64,000 bases of DNA from Sabulicella glaciei. Lineage in GTDB: Bacteria; Pseudomonadota; Alphaproteobacteria; Acetobacterales; Acetobacteraceae. The notes under the pieces were generated by a model. It did not search any database and was not told the DNA's origin. It worked only from the letters and a program-made list of their open reading frames with translations. Positions 1-7,942 of this stretch are shown one piece after another. The stretch lies in contig NZ_JAPFQI010000004.1 in NCBI RefSeq assembly GCF_026183895.1, positions 1 through 64,000 of the forward strand. Direction: 5' to 3'. The number at the start of each line of letters is the position of its first letter. Position 1 is the stretch's first letter. The translations under genes and the position numbers were made by a program.

Positions 1-48
1 CTCGTCCAGCGCGGAAGCCTGGATCACTCCAGCCTCGTCCATCGACAT
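1..48 (-). CDS. 5' end of an unidentified gene running off the left edge
   Basis: An ATG at position 48 (minus strand) opens a frame of 16 codons to the window edge, beginning MSMDEAGVIQASALDE. A purine-rich ribosome binding site (GAGAGGGAGAGAGGG) lies directly upstream at about 49-63, which makes the start convincing. It lies 49 bp downstream of the truncated Bug gene on the same strand and could be co-transcribed with it and the dioxygenase further upstream. Too little is present to name a product. Confidence 0.5.
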   Translation of the reverse strand, partial: MSMDEAGVIQASALDE

Positions 49-97
49 CCCTCTCTCCCTCTCCAGAGGGGGGCGATTTCATGTCGCCAAGGGAGGG

Positions 98-838
98 TCA
101 TTCCATGGCGCCCGACACAGAGAAAAGCCTGCTGCGCTCCGCGCCCCAGGTCGCCAGCACACGTACGCGCCCGGCTTCGACCAGCGGCGCCCATGGACCA
201 GCATCGGACATGAGCTGAACCTGCCCGCCGAGCAGCGACGCCAAGCTGTCTGCCCACCCGCGGAACGGGGTGTTGAGAAGGTCTGTCCCGTCATGAGCGG
301 CGATCTGTGCCATCGTGACGTGGGGCGTGCCACCGATGCCGTTGGAGGCATAGGCGATCGATCCTGGCCGCGCTTTGGCGGCGGCCACCATTTCACCCCA
401 GTTGGCCCAGGGCGCATCGGCGCGGACACCGCTGGCAAAGGTGTAGCCAGAGGTCATGATGATCCACGAGAAGTCCTCGACCGGATCATAGTCGACGGAT
501 GCCATGGCCGGATAACGGAACACGTTGATCGGCATCTGGGAGATCGTGTATCCGTCGGGCCGACTGCCCCGCGCCATGCTGGAAGGACCCAGCGTCCCGG
601 CCGCGCCCGGCCGGTTGTCGATCACGATGGGGACGCCCAGCTTCCTTCCGGCGGCTGCAGCCAGCGCACGCGCCGTCGCATCGCTCGGTCCGCCGGGCGT
701 CCATGGCACGATGAAACGGATAGGTCGTGACGGGAAGCCTGACCCCTGTGCCGAGGCGAGCCTCGGAGTTGCCAGCACAGCTGCAGATGCGCCGATGACA
801 GCTAGCGCCCTGCGGCGGCTCGCGTTGGATTGGTTCAT
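98..838 (-). CDS. Bug/TctC-family substrate-binding protein, C-terminally truncated
   Basis: Periplasmic solute receptor of the tripartite tricarboxylate transporter (Bug) family. The start chosen (MNQSN) gives a twin-arginine-type signal (SRRRALAVIGASAAVLA) ending near ASAQ, then the family hallmarks FPSRPIRFIVPWTPGG, IDNRPGAAG and the DGYT segment. The protein stops after about 246 residues; full-length relatives have about 320. The usual segment after 'LATWGAERSR' (a DVPT-like motif and the C-terminal lobe) is missing, and no other frame restores it before the next gene's ribosome binding site. A deletion has probably removed the 3' end, so the product may be non-functional. It lies 83 bp downstream of the dioxygenase gene on the same strand. 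Confidence 0.75.
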   Translation of the reverse strand: MNQSNASRRRALAVIGASAAVLATPRLASAQGSGFPSRPIRFIVPWTPGGPSDATARALAAAAGRKLGVPIVIDNRPGAAGTLGPSSMARGSRPDGYTISQMPINVFRYPAMASVDYDPVEDFSWIIMTSGYTFASGVRADAPWANWGEMVAAAKARPGSIAYASNGIGGTPHVTMAQIAAHDGTDLLNTPFRGWADSLASLLGGQVQLMSDAGPWAPLVEAGRVRVLATWGAERSRLFSVSGAME

Positions 839-921
839 TGGATTGTTTCCTCGATGATGCTGCTTCAGACGTGCCCTCTCGAGCATCGGCTGAAGCAGTG
901 TTCCTTGCCGAGGGCGGCCGT

Positions 922-1809
922 TCAGGCCGCCTGCTGCAGCGTCGAGGCGACATCCATCAGCGTCACGCGCCGCATGTCTCGCGGATAGCGCTTGTCATCG
1001 TAAGGCCGACCGCGATGCATGGTCGTCCTGTTGTCCCACATGAGCAGGTCGTTCACCCGCCATGCGTGGCTGTAAACGAAGCGGCGCTCCGTCGCGTGCT
1101 CCATCAGATCGCGGATCAGGGCCAGCGCCTCGGGAACTGGCCATCCAACGATGCGCCCGATATGCGCGGACAGATAGAGGCTACGCCGTCCTGTCGCGGG
1201 GAAGTAGCGCACCAAGCGTTGCTGGACCGGAGCGAAGGAGGCGCGTTCCACCTCGGTGAACTCGGTGAAGCCGAGGAGCTGCCGCGAGAAGAGCAGGCTG
1301 TGCTCGCAGATCAGGTCCCGAAGCTTCTCCTGCATGTCAGGATCCAGGGCATCCCAGGCCGCGCGCATGTCGGCGACCTCGGTCGCGCCGCCGCTGGGCG
1401 GGATCACGCGGGCATGCAGCATAGAATACTTGGCGGGAATCGCCTTGAAGCTGCTGTCGCTGTGCCAGAGCTGGTTGCCGAGGTTGAACATCCGTCGACG
1501 CGCATCAGCCGCCAGAATGGTGCCGTCCGGCGCCAAGTTCGAGATGTCGTTGATCGTCTTGTCCTGGAGACGGGTCTTCTCCGCATCCACGGTGGCACGA
1601 GTGGCCTCGATCGTTCCGAGCGCCTCGCCAAATGCCCTTTGCTCGGCGTCGCCTAGCGCCTGATCCCGGAACACAAGAGCAGCGTAGGTGTCCATGGCTG
1701 CGTCAATCTCAGCCGCCACATCCGGTGTGACGGGCTTCCGCAGGTCAATGCCGCTCACCTCAGCCACGAAGGACGGGGTGACCGGGCGGATCTGAAGGGT
1801 GGCTTTCAT
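922..1809 (-). CDS. TauD/TfdA-family Fe(II)/2-oxoglutarate-dependent dioxygenase
   Basis: A 295-residue enzyme of the taurine / 2,4-D dioxygenase family, expected to hydroxylate a small organic acid using 2-oxoglutarate and oxygen in the cytoplasm. The 2-His-1-carboxylate iron site is visible as H116-x-D118 in LWHSDSS and the distal H265 in TTMHRGRPYD. The following arginine-rich stretch (RDMRRVTLMD, about 277-286) supplies the 2-oxoglutarate carboxylate ligand. Length is normal for the family. It is upstream of, and on the same strand as, the truncated Bug receptor, so the pair may once have formed an uptake-plus-oxidation unit. The substrate cannot be deduced. The 290 bp to the divergent CopG gene must carry both promoters. 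Confidence 0.88.
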   Translation of the reverse strand: MKATLQIRPVTPSFVAEVSGIDLRKPVTPDVAAEIDAAMDTYAALVFRDQALGDAEQRAFGEALGTIEATRATVDAEKTRLQDKTINDISNLAPDGTILAADARRRMFNLGNQLWHSDSSFKAIPAKYSMLHARVIPPSGGATEVADMRAAWDALDPDMQEKLRDLICEHSLLFSRQLLGFTEFTEVERASFAPVQQRLVRYFPATGRRSLYLSAHIGRIVGWPVPEALALIRDLMEHATERRFVYSHAWRVNDLLMWDNRTTMHRGRPYDDKRYPRDMRRVTLMDVASTLQQAA

Positions 1810-2064
1810 GTTTCCTCCGTGAGTTCTTCGGTTCGCTGTCTGCCCATTAGCGGGGCCACTTTAATCGTTTAAAAGATGGAATTTCAACCACGTTCTGCTG
1901 CTGTGATTCCGCAGAGCGACCGACAATGATGACCTGGACGATCGGCGCGGCGCGCCAGTGACTCATAGAGAGTTCACCTCTCGCAGCCGTTCGTAGCCAT
2001 CGATGCGTGGCGCAAGCCGCTCGCCTTGAGCACCACTACTTGCATCAACCTATTCCCTTCCCAT

Positions 2065-2086
2065 TTACCATCCACACAGATGGTAA
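2065..2086. promoter_or_regulatory. Perfect palindrome, probable operator of the CopG-type regulator
   Basis: TTACCATC-CACACA-GATGGTAA: an 8-bp perfect inverted repeat with a 6-bp spacer, ending 15 bp before the CopG start codon. Ribbon-helix-helix repressors commonly autoregulate through short palindromes overlapping their own promoter. Assignment to this protein is inference from position. Confidence 0.55.
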
Positions 2087-2101
2087 GAGGATGTTATCAG
2101 G

Positions 2102-2524
2102 ATGGCTGCGAACGTGCACGAACTGCGGCCAAAGCCCGGCGGCGACACCGAAAAGATCACGATCAACCTTGGTTACGTCGATCTAGGCCATGTCGACCTG
2201 CTGGTGCAGGAGGGCTTCTACTCAAACCGGACCGACTTCATCCGCACCGCGATCCGCAATCAGATCGAACGGCATGCCGAGACGGCGAAACAGTCGATCG
2301 TCAGGAAAAGCCTTGACCTTGGTCTGAGGCACTTCACCCGCGCCGATCTCGAAGCGGTTCGGGCAGCAGGAGAGCGGCTCGACATCCGCGTGCTGGGTCT
2401 TGTCAGCATCGCAGCCGATGTCACGCCGGAACTCGCTCAGGCGACCATCGCCTCGATCTCCGTCCTCGGCGCGCTCCAGGCCAGCACCGCGGTGAAGGCC
2501 GCGCTCGCCGACCGCATCCGCTGA
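2102..2524 (+). CDS. CopG/ribbon-helix-helix family transcriptional regulator
   Basis: A 140-residue protein. The segment after the first ~18 residues (EKITINLGYVDLGHVDLLV) followed by SNRTDFIRTAIRNQI has the beta-strand/helix/helix pattern of a ribbon-helix-helix DNA-binding dimer of the CopG type. The remaining ~80 residues (repeated LGLVSIAADVTPEL-type stretches) form an effector or oligomerisation part that I do not recognise. A perfect palindrome lies just upstream. The esterase gene follows 120 bp downstream on the same strand, so this protein probably controls itself and possibly the esterase. Start ATG at 2102 is preceded by AGAGGA at about 2085-2090. Confidence 0.8.
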   Translation: MAANVHELRPKPGGDTEKITINLGYVDLGHVDLLVQEGFYSNRTDFIRTAIRNQIERHAETAKQSIVRKSLDLGLRHFTRADLEAVRAAGERLDIRVLGLVSIAADVTPELAQATIASISVLGALQASTAVKAALADRIR

Positions 2525-2644
2525 CCGTCGCCACAACGACGGGTCAGCGTCAACCACGTCCAACATCTGCCTTCCACGGCGGAATGCAGCGCGAGCCTCC
2601 CTGTAAGGAAGGCTGGCCTGCGCCCGCGCACCGAAAGATCCCTT

Positions 2645-3922
2645 ATGAACGCGATCCGACCGAACCCCATGCTCGAGGCTACCCGCCTCACCCGCGAAGG
2701 CAAGCTGACCGAAGCCTCTGCATTGCTGCAGGGCCTGCTCCGCGGCCAAGCACCAGCTGACACGACTGCGGCCACACCGCCGGGCGCCACCAAGCCGCCG
2801 GCTGGACGCCCGCCGCGCATCATCGATGTGGATCCCGTGACCGGCGAGCCATCGGATCCTGCGCCCGCTCCGGAACCGCCCATGAATGCGGCCCATCGAT
2901 GGCCCGCCGGGGGCGTGGATGCGGCAACGATGCCGCAGATGCCTGAAGCGCTGCGTGGCTTCCTCGATCAGATCAGCCAGGGCGGATTGCCACAGGGTCT
3001 GGGAGGGCTGGCGCAGGGCCCGATGGCGCGGCCGGCGGAGCCGCTGCCCGACGGTGCACAATTCGTGGCCGGGTCGTTCAGCAACGACGCCGGAAGCCGC
3101 GGCTACAAGCTTTATATCCCCAGCAACTATCGCGGCGAGGCGATGCCGCTGGTCGTCATGCTGCACGGATGCACCCAGTCCCCCGACGACTTCGCCGCCG
3201 GTACGCGGATGAACGCGCTCGCCGAGGAGCACGGCTGCTTGATCGTCTATCCCGGCCAGACGCAGGCGGCCAATGCCCAGAAGTGCTGGAACTGGTTCAG
3301 CCCTGGCGACCAGCGGCGCGACCAGGGCGAGCCTGCGCTGATCTCTGGCATCACGCGCCAGGTCATGCGCGACCATGCGGTTGACCCACGGCGGGTCTAT
3401 GTCGCCGGGCTGTCCGCTGGTGGCGCGGCCGCAGCCATCATGGCGCAGGCTTATCCCGATCTCTACGCCGCGGCCGGAGTGCATTCCGGCCTGGCGTGTG
3501 GCGCAGCTCGCGATATTCCCTCGGCCTTCGCCGCCATGCGGCAGGGTGCCACCCTCCCGCCGCAGCCTGACCGCACAGGCTTGGGCGCAGGAATCCGACG
3601 CATCGTCCCGGCCATCGTGTTCCATGCGGACAAGGACAACACGGTGCATCCGCGCAACGGTGATCAGGTCATCGCACAGTCCGCGGGAGCGGGCGGCCTG
3701 CGGACGGAGGTGCAGCGCGGGCACGTGCCCGGGGGCCATGCCTACAGCCGGACCATCCATAAGGACGCAGCCGGCCAATCGGTCCTCGAGCAGTGGCTCG
3801 TCCACGGCGGCGGCCATGCCTGGTCCGGTGGCAGTTCCGCCGGATCCTACACCGACCCACGGGGCCCCGATGCATCGCGCGAGATGATGCGCTTCTTCCT
3901 GGAACATCCCCGGGGCACATAG
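2645..3922 (+). CDS. PHB-depolymerase-family esterase
   Basis: A 425-residue alpha/beta hydrolase of the polyhydroxybutyrate depolymerase / feruloyl esterase type. Visible are the oxyanion segment LVVMLHGCTQSPDDFAAG, the lipase box GLSAGG with nucleophile Ser257, the acid in FHADKDNTVHP (Asp329 or Asp331) and the catalytic His391 in GGGHAWSGG. The N-terminal 130 residues are proline-rich and low complexity, beginning MNAIRPNPMLEATRLTREGK, with no signal peptide, so the enzyme looks cytoplasmic or is exported by an unusual route. The family hydrolyses polyester or ester bonds; whether the substrate is intracellular PHB or an aromatic ester is not shown. Probably co-transcribed with the CopG gene. 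Confidence 0.85.
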   Translation: MNAIRPNPMLEATRLTREGKLTEASALLQGLLRGQAPADTTAATPPGATKPPAGRPPRIIDVDPVTGEPSDPAPAPEPPMNAAHRWPAGGVDAATMPQMPEALRGFLDQISQGGLPQGLGGLAQGPMARPAEPLPDGAQFVAGSFSNDAGSRGYKLYIPSNYRGEAMPLVVMLHGCTQSPDDFAAGTRMNALAEEHGCLIVYPGQTQAANAQKCWNWFSPGDQRRDQGEPALISGITRQVMRDHAVDPRRVYVAGLSAGGAAAAIMAQAYPDLYAAAGVHSGLACGAARDIPSAFAAMRQGATLPPQPDRTGLGAGIRRIVPAIVFHADKDNTVHPRNGDQVIAQSAGAGGLRTEVQRGHVPGGHAYSRTIHKDAAGQSVLEQWLVHGGGHAWSGGSSAGSYTDPRGPDASREMMRFFLEHPRGT

Positions 3923-4132
3923 GCGTGGCGGGGAAAGACCAAGACGACCGGCCCCTGCTCGGTCAACAGGGGGAGAGTCCAGCCTGCAGTACAGGAGCGT
4001 AGGCTGACACGAAGGCTCGAGAGGTGAGCGCAACAATTGCCGCTTGTCGGCGACGGGCCCCGTGGACCTGTTCGGAGATATCTCTTCAAATGTCTTCAGA
4101 TTGTAACCGGTACGTATTGGGACCGTCGGTTG

Positions 4133-4150
4133 CGTGTCCCCGCATCCCAC
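4133..4150 (+). repeat. 18-bp direct repeat, copy 1 (CGTGTCCCCGCATCCCAC)
   Basis: Identical to 37724-37741 in the same orientation, 33.6 kb away. In both places it is followed within 14-19 bp by a strong hairpin terminator. It resembles the 3' end of a small structured RNA or a recombination target. I could not fold a complete tRNA or tmRNA around it. Confidence 0.5.
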
Positions 4151-4169
4151 GTTTCCAACACTTCTCCAG

Positions 4170-4203
4170 AACGGCCGTTCCCCACCAAGGGAGCGGCCGT
4201 TTT
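4170..4203 (+). terminator. Rho-independent terminator
   Basis: The arms AACGGCCG and CGGCCGTT (8 bp) extend through a T-G and a T-A pair to CCC/GGG, giving a 13-bp stem with a 6-nt loop, followed by TTTT. It may end the esterase transcript or a small RNA carrying the 18-bp repeat. The reverse strand is nearly symmetrical, so it may act in both directions. Confidence 0.65.
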
Positions 4204-4700
4204 GCGTTGCGAGGCCTGCGAGCCGAGGTGCAACAGCGCGGCCAAGTCGCCCCGCAGCTCCAACACCGAAGGCCGGCCGCGCCTGTGAGACGGCCGAGCC
4301 ACTCCTGGCCCCACTCCGCGGCACCGGAACGAAATATGTCGGCCTTGCTGAGTGCCTCGTGAGTATGCCGCGCCACCCAGGCATGGTCGCGGCCATCCTT
4401 TACCAGCTTTTCCCGGCTGATCCCGTGCACCGCTTCTGCGGCTTTCGACCGGGACGTCCATCCGTAGGTAGGCCGGATCAGGTTGGCCCTCGCCGTTCCC
4501 GATCTCATCGACCCAGCCAATCTCGATCAGGTAGCCGGCGGGGCAGGCCCCTTGATTGTCTCCTCGTGGCCGGCCTGGACCGGAGCGGCGCGAACGCTGC
4601 GTGGGAGCAGGAGGGCATGCGCCGCCTGGCCGAGAAGGCGATATCTCGGCTCTGCCAGCATGTCCCGGCGGACGACCGCATCGCTCGCAGTCCGGCCGCG

Positions 4701-5684
4701 TCACTCCGGCTGCACGCCCGCGGCACGCAGGAGGCGCGTGTTGGCCTCGATGCCCTCCCGGACCAGCGCCATTACCTGCGCGCTCGTCTCGAAGCCAGTG
4801 CGCGCGGCCACCCCGGTCATCTCGTTCACCCGCGCAGCAGTCTGCTGGATGGCCTGCCGGAAGGCATCGCCGAGAGCCTCCAACGCAGCGGGCGGCGTGC
4901 GCTTCGGTGCGACGATCGGGAAGAACTCCTCATGGATCACGCCCGGCATGCCCGCCTGTGGGGCGCTCGGCACGTCCGGCAGGGCCGGGCTCCGTTGCTC
5001 CGCCAGCACCGCAAGCGCACGCAGGTTGCCGCCGCGCACCTGCCCAATCGCGGACGCCATGGTGGGCGTGCCGAATTGCGCCTCCCCCGAGACCAGCGCC
5101 GCGACGCTCGGCCCGCCGCCGCGGTAGTGCACCGTCTCCGCCTGCACGTTCATCCGCGCCATCAGCAGCAGGCCGCCGATGTGCGGGCCGCTGCCCGGGC
5201 CGGCCGAAGAGTAGTTGAGCCGACCGGGGCTGGCGCGGAGCAGTGCGAGGAACTCCTGCGCCGTGCGCGCCGGGACGGCGGGATGGATCACGAGCAGGTG
5301 CGGCGAGAAGCCGGCCACCGCCACGCCGTCGAAATCGCCGAGAGTGTCGTAGGGCACGTTCGCCACCACCGCTGGGATGGTGGCGAGCGAGCTATTCATC
5401 AGGACCGTGTAGCCGTCGGCCGGTGCGCGCGCCGCCGCCTCGCTGCCGATGACGCTGCCGGCGCCGGCGCGGTTCTCGATGACGACCGGCTGGCCGAGGA
5501 CCTGCCCGGCCGGCTCGGCGATGATGCGGGCGAGGATGTCGTTGGAGCCGCCAGGCGCGGCAGCGACGATGAGGCGTATCGGCCGCGTGGGCCGCCAGCC
5601 AGAACCGCGCTGGGCCCGCGCCAGCGCGGGCATCGCGAGGCCGCCCAGCGCGAGGGCCAGGGTCGAGCGGCGATCGAGCTGCAT
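4701..5684 (-). CDS. Bug/TctC-family substrate-binding protein
   Basis: A 327-residue periplasmic receptor. The start (MQLDRRSTLALALGG) is set by GGGGGAAACGTTA just upstream and gives a signal peptide ending near ALARAQ. Family motifs follow: RPTRPIRLIVAAAPGGSND, VIENRAGAGS, the DGYT segment, SPGRLNYSSAGPGSGPH, VHYRGGGPS and the ALPDVPSAP loop. These proteins clamp small carboxylates in a closed two-lobe fold. It diverges from a PdxA-family dehydrogenase across 216 bp, which suggests that its ligand feeds that enzyme (a sugar acid or hydroxy acid). No TctA/TctB membrane subunits are nearby. Confidence 0.9.
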   Translation of the reverse strand: MQLDRRSTLALALGGLAMPALARAQRGSGWRPTRPIRLIVAAAPGGSNDILARIIAEPAGQVLGQPVVIENRAGAGSVIGSEAAARAPADGYTVLMNSSLATIPAVVANVPYDTLGDFDGVAVAGFSPHLLVIHPAVPARTAQEFLALLRASPGRLNYSSAGPGSGPHIGGLLLMARMNVQAETVHYRGGGPSVAALVSGEAQFGTPTMASAIGQVRGGNLRALAVLAEQRSPALPDVPSAPQAGMPGVIHEEFFPIVAPKRTPPAALEALGDAFRQAIQQTAARVNEMTGVAARTGFETSAQVMALVREGIEANTRLLRAAGVQPE

Positions 5685-5900
5685 TAACGTTTCCCCCGTT
5701 AGGTTCTCGGCGGCACCATCGCCCATTGCCGGATGGCCCGCCTGGGTGCCGAGCGTACACCCCGCGGCCGGGTCGTCCAGCGTGCAGCCCTGCACGTCCA
5801 CAGGTCGGGAGATAGGCTTGTTGACGTAACGCGCCAGCGTCGTGCAGACCCTGGCACGGCCGCCTCGCGGCGGTGCGCAACCCAGCCGGAGGACGGCCGC

Positions 5901-6908
5901 ATGACGCCCCGCCTTGCCCTCGTACTCGGTGATCCCGCCGGGATCGGGCCCGAGATCATGGCCAAGCTGCTGGCTGAGCCGGCGAACCGCGACAAGGCCG
6001 CCCTTCTTCTTGTCGCCGACCCGGAGGAGCTGGCGGAGGGGATGCGGATTGCGGGTGTGGAGGTGCCGCTCGCGCGCGTGAACGACCCAGCCGCGCTCGC
6101 GCCGGGCCACGTCGCGCTCCACGAGGTGCGGCGCCGCGCGGCGATCCCGCGGGGCCGGCCGAGCGCCGAGGGCGGGGCGCATGCGATGGACACGTTGCGC
6201 GAGTGCCTGGCGCTCGCCCAGGCCGGCATAGTGGACAGCATCTGCTTTGCTCCGCTCAACAAGAGCGCGCTGCACATGGCGGGCATGGGCCACCCGGACG
6301 AGCTTCACTGGTTTGCGGAGGTGCTGGGTCACAAGGGGCCGCATAGCGAGTTCAACGTGCTCGACGGCCTCTGGACCTGCCGTGTGACGAGCCACGTTGC
6401 GCTGCGCGAGGTGGCTGGCCTCGTCACGCCGGAGAAGGTGATCGGCGCCGTGGCGCTGATCCGCGATGCGCTGATCCAGGCCGGCGTCGCCGAGCCGCGC
6501 ATCGCGGTTTGCGGGCTCAATCCGCACAATGGCGACAACGGCGCCTTCGGGCGCGAGGAGATCGAGGTCATCGGCCCCGCGCTGGAGGAGGCTCGTCGCC
6601 GAGGCCTGTCCTGCGAAGGTCCCTATCCTGCCGACACCATCTTCCTGCGCGCGCAACCGAGGAGCGACGGCACGCGCGACGTGGACGCGATCGTCACGAT
6701 GTACCACGACCAAGGGCAGATTGCGATGAAGCTCATGGGCTTCTGGCGCGGCGTCACGGTGGCGGGCGGGCTCCCCGTGCCGATTGCGACCTGCGCGCAT
6801 GGCACGGGCTTCGACATCAGGGGCAAGGGCGCCGCCCGCGTCGGCGCGCTGCAGGCCGCCTTTGACCTTGCCTGCGCGATGGGCGCGCGACGCCGCCGGA
6901 CTGCCTGA
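5901..6908 (+). CDS. PdxA-family 4-phospho-hydroxyacid dehydrogenase
   Basis: A 335-residue NAD-dependent oxidative decarboxylase of the PdxA family. The N-terminus LALVLGDPAGIGPEIMAK is diagnostic. The metal-binding histidines can be placed in VTSHVALREV, LNPHNGDNG and CAHGTGFDI. The C-terminus (CAHGTGFDIRGKGAARVGAL) is closer to the PdxA2 branch, which oxidises 4-phosphorylated threonate or erythronate-type acids, than to the vitamin B6 enzyme. No partner kinase of the DUF1537 (OtnK/DtnK) type is present in the window, which would be expected for that pathway. Divergent from a Bug receptor. ATG at 5901 follows GGAGGACGGCCGC. Confidence 0.85.
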   Translation: MTPRLALVLGDPAGIGPEIMAKLLAEPANRDKAALLLVADPEELAEGMRIAGVEVPLARVNDPAALAPGHVALHEVRRRAAIPRGRPSAEGGAHAMDTLRECLALAQAGIVDSICFAPLNKSALHMAGMGHPDELHWFAEVLGHKGPHSEFNVLDGLWTCRVTSHVALREVAGLVTPEKVIGAVALIRDALIQAGVAEPRIAVCGLNPHNGDNGAFGREEIEVIGPALEEARRRGLSCEGPYPADTIFLRAQPRSDGTRDVDAIVTMYHDQGQIAMKLMGFWRGVTVAGGLPVPIATCAHGTGFDIRGKGAARVGALQAAFDLACAMGARRRRTA

Positions 6909-7164
6909 TGACGCGGGTGACCGACGTGATGGCGTGAGCCCTTCGGTGCGAAGCCGATGCGGGGACGGCCGTGGTGATGGACCGTGCGGCGGGGGCCGGG
7001 TCAGGCAAGCACGCAGGCCGCATCGGAAATCAGCCCCCTTTCAATGACCAACAGATCTGAGGCGCTGTGGCAGCGCGGCTCAGTAATGTTCCTATTCACG
7101 GGCGCCCAAGATCGATGCAATTGCACCTACCACGCGGTTGAGCGCGTCTGTTGGGAGAGAGGAA

Positions 7165-7638
7165 GTGCGGCTTCGACTTCATGTGGCTGTGGCGGCCGTC
7201 CTTGCGCTTGGCGCTTGCGCGAGCACGGAGTGGCACCAGGAGAATGACGCTTGCACCGCCGTTCTTCTCCGGGAAATCCCACCGGACTTCCACACCCGGC
7301 CCGTGACGCGGACACGGATGACTTCGGTCCCGACCGGGGGCATGAACTGCCGGACTACAGGATCTGGCAACCAGACGACGACAAACTGCACACCGGTGAC
7401 GCGCTTGGAAAGCGTTCCGTACACCGAATGGGTGCAGGAAGATCTGAACCGACCTCAGCGCCAAGCGGCAATCGATGCCTGCAGAATCTCGGCCTGCCTG
7501 AATCGTTTCGGGAATGCGGAGTGCCGGCCGTCTCGTTCGCAGCCACCGGCCGCTGCGTCGCTTCCGCAAAGGGTACAGGTGCCGATCGAACCGCAATCGG
7601 ACTGGAACCGGGCGCCCACATCCAGCGCCGTTGAGTGA
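7165..7638 (+). CDS. Small cysteine-rich lipoprotein of unknown function
   Basis: A GTG start at 7165 directly follows GGGAGAGAGGAA. The 157-residue product begins with a lipoprotein signal (VAVAAVLALGAC) with the lipobox cysteine at residue 18, so it should be membrane-anchored in the periplasm. Six further cysteines are spread through the mature part (in NDAC, GGMNC, TTNC, DAC, SAC and AEC), suggesting three disulfides. The tail is proline- and serine-rich. I do not recognise the family. It stands alone between a PdxA-type gene and an MFS transporter. Confidence 0.6.
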   Translation: MRLRLHVAVAAVLALGACASTEWHQENDACTAVLLREIPPDFHTRPVTRTRMTSVPTGGMNCRTTGSGNQTTTNCTPVTRLESVPYTEWVQEDLNRPQRQAAIDACRISACLNRFGNAECRPSRSQPPAAASLPQRVQVPIEPQSDWNRAPTSSAVE

Positions 7639-7942
7639 GCCGGAAATGACTGCCGGAGCGACGCTGCACTTGGCTTTGAGGTCCCTTGCTGAGCTTCAGC
7701 CGGGAAGCTGCGCCCGCAGGGAATCTCGCTGCGTTCAGATGCTCGCTGGACGGCTTGAACGACCCTTCGACTAGGTCCGTCCGTTGACCGGCGCCGGACT
7801 TCCCCTCGTCTTCCAAATGGTGGTTGCGCGATGATGCCGAAACCAGGCGGTCATGATCAAACCATTCAGAGAGCAATTGGTCCACGAGGCCCGATCCAGA
7901 TTCAAGCCTGGAGTGCTCGTGCTCCATGTACGGATTACAGAC
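7639..7942. other. Intergenic stretch, no gene recognised
   Basis: About 300 bp between the lipoprotein and the MFS gene. The MFS reading frame stays open back to an ATG at 7853, preceded by AGGCGG, but the extra 30 residues do not resemble an MFS N-terminus. I see no repeat or RNA structure. Confidence 0.3.

Larger units (their letters stand above)
3923..4700. other. Intergenic stretch without a clear gene
   Basis: About 780 bp between convergent genes. It holds the 18-bp repeat at 4133-4150 and the strong terminator at 4170-4203. A minus-strand frame (about 4508 down to 4210) reads RPTYGWTSRSKAAEAVHG and then GRDHAWVARHTHEALSKADI. This looks protein-like but matches nothing I can name and runs into the terminator, so it may be a decayed hypothetical gene. 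Confidence 0.3.

Noticed and set aside
4133-4150. tRNA or tmRNA 3' end
   Set aside because: The sequence has a T-arm-like look, but no matching acceptor, anticodon arm or CCA end could be found upstream or downstream. Kept only as a repeat.
2222-4396. A 724-codon open frame on the minus strand
   Set aside because: It runs opposite the CopG and esterase genes and a terminator. No domain, Arg/Gly-rich, so treated as a shadow.
5685-6800. In-frame upstream extension of the Bug gene at 4701-5684
   Set aside because: It crosses the PdxA-family gene in antisense; the clear signal peptide and ribosome binding site place the start at 5684.
7853-7942. N-terminal extension of the MFS transporter from ATG 7853
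   Set aside because: An AGGCGG lies upstream, but the added 30 residues are polar and atypical for the family. Left as an alternative start.
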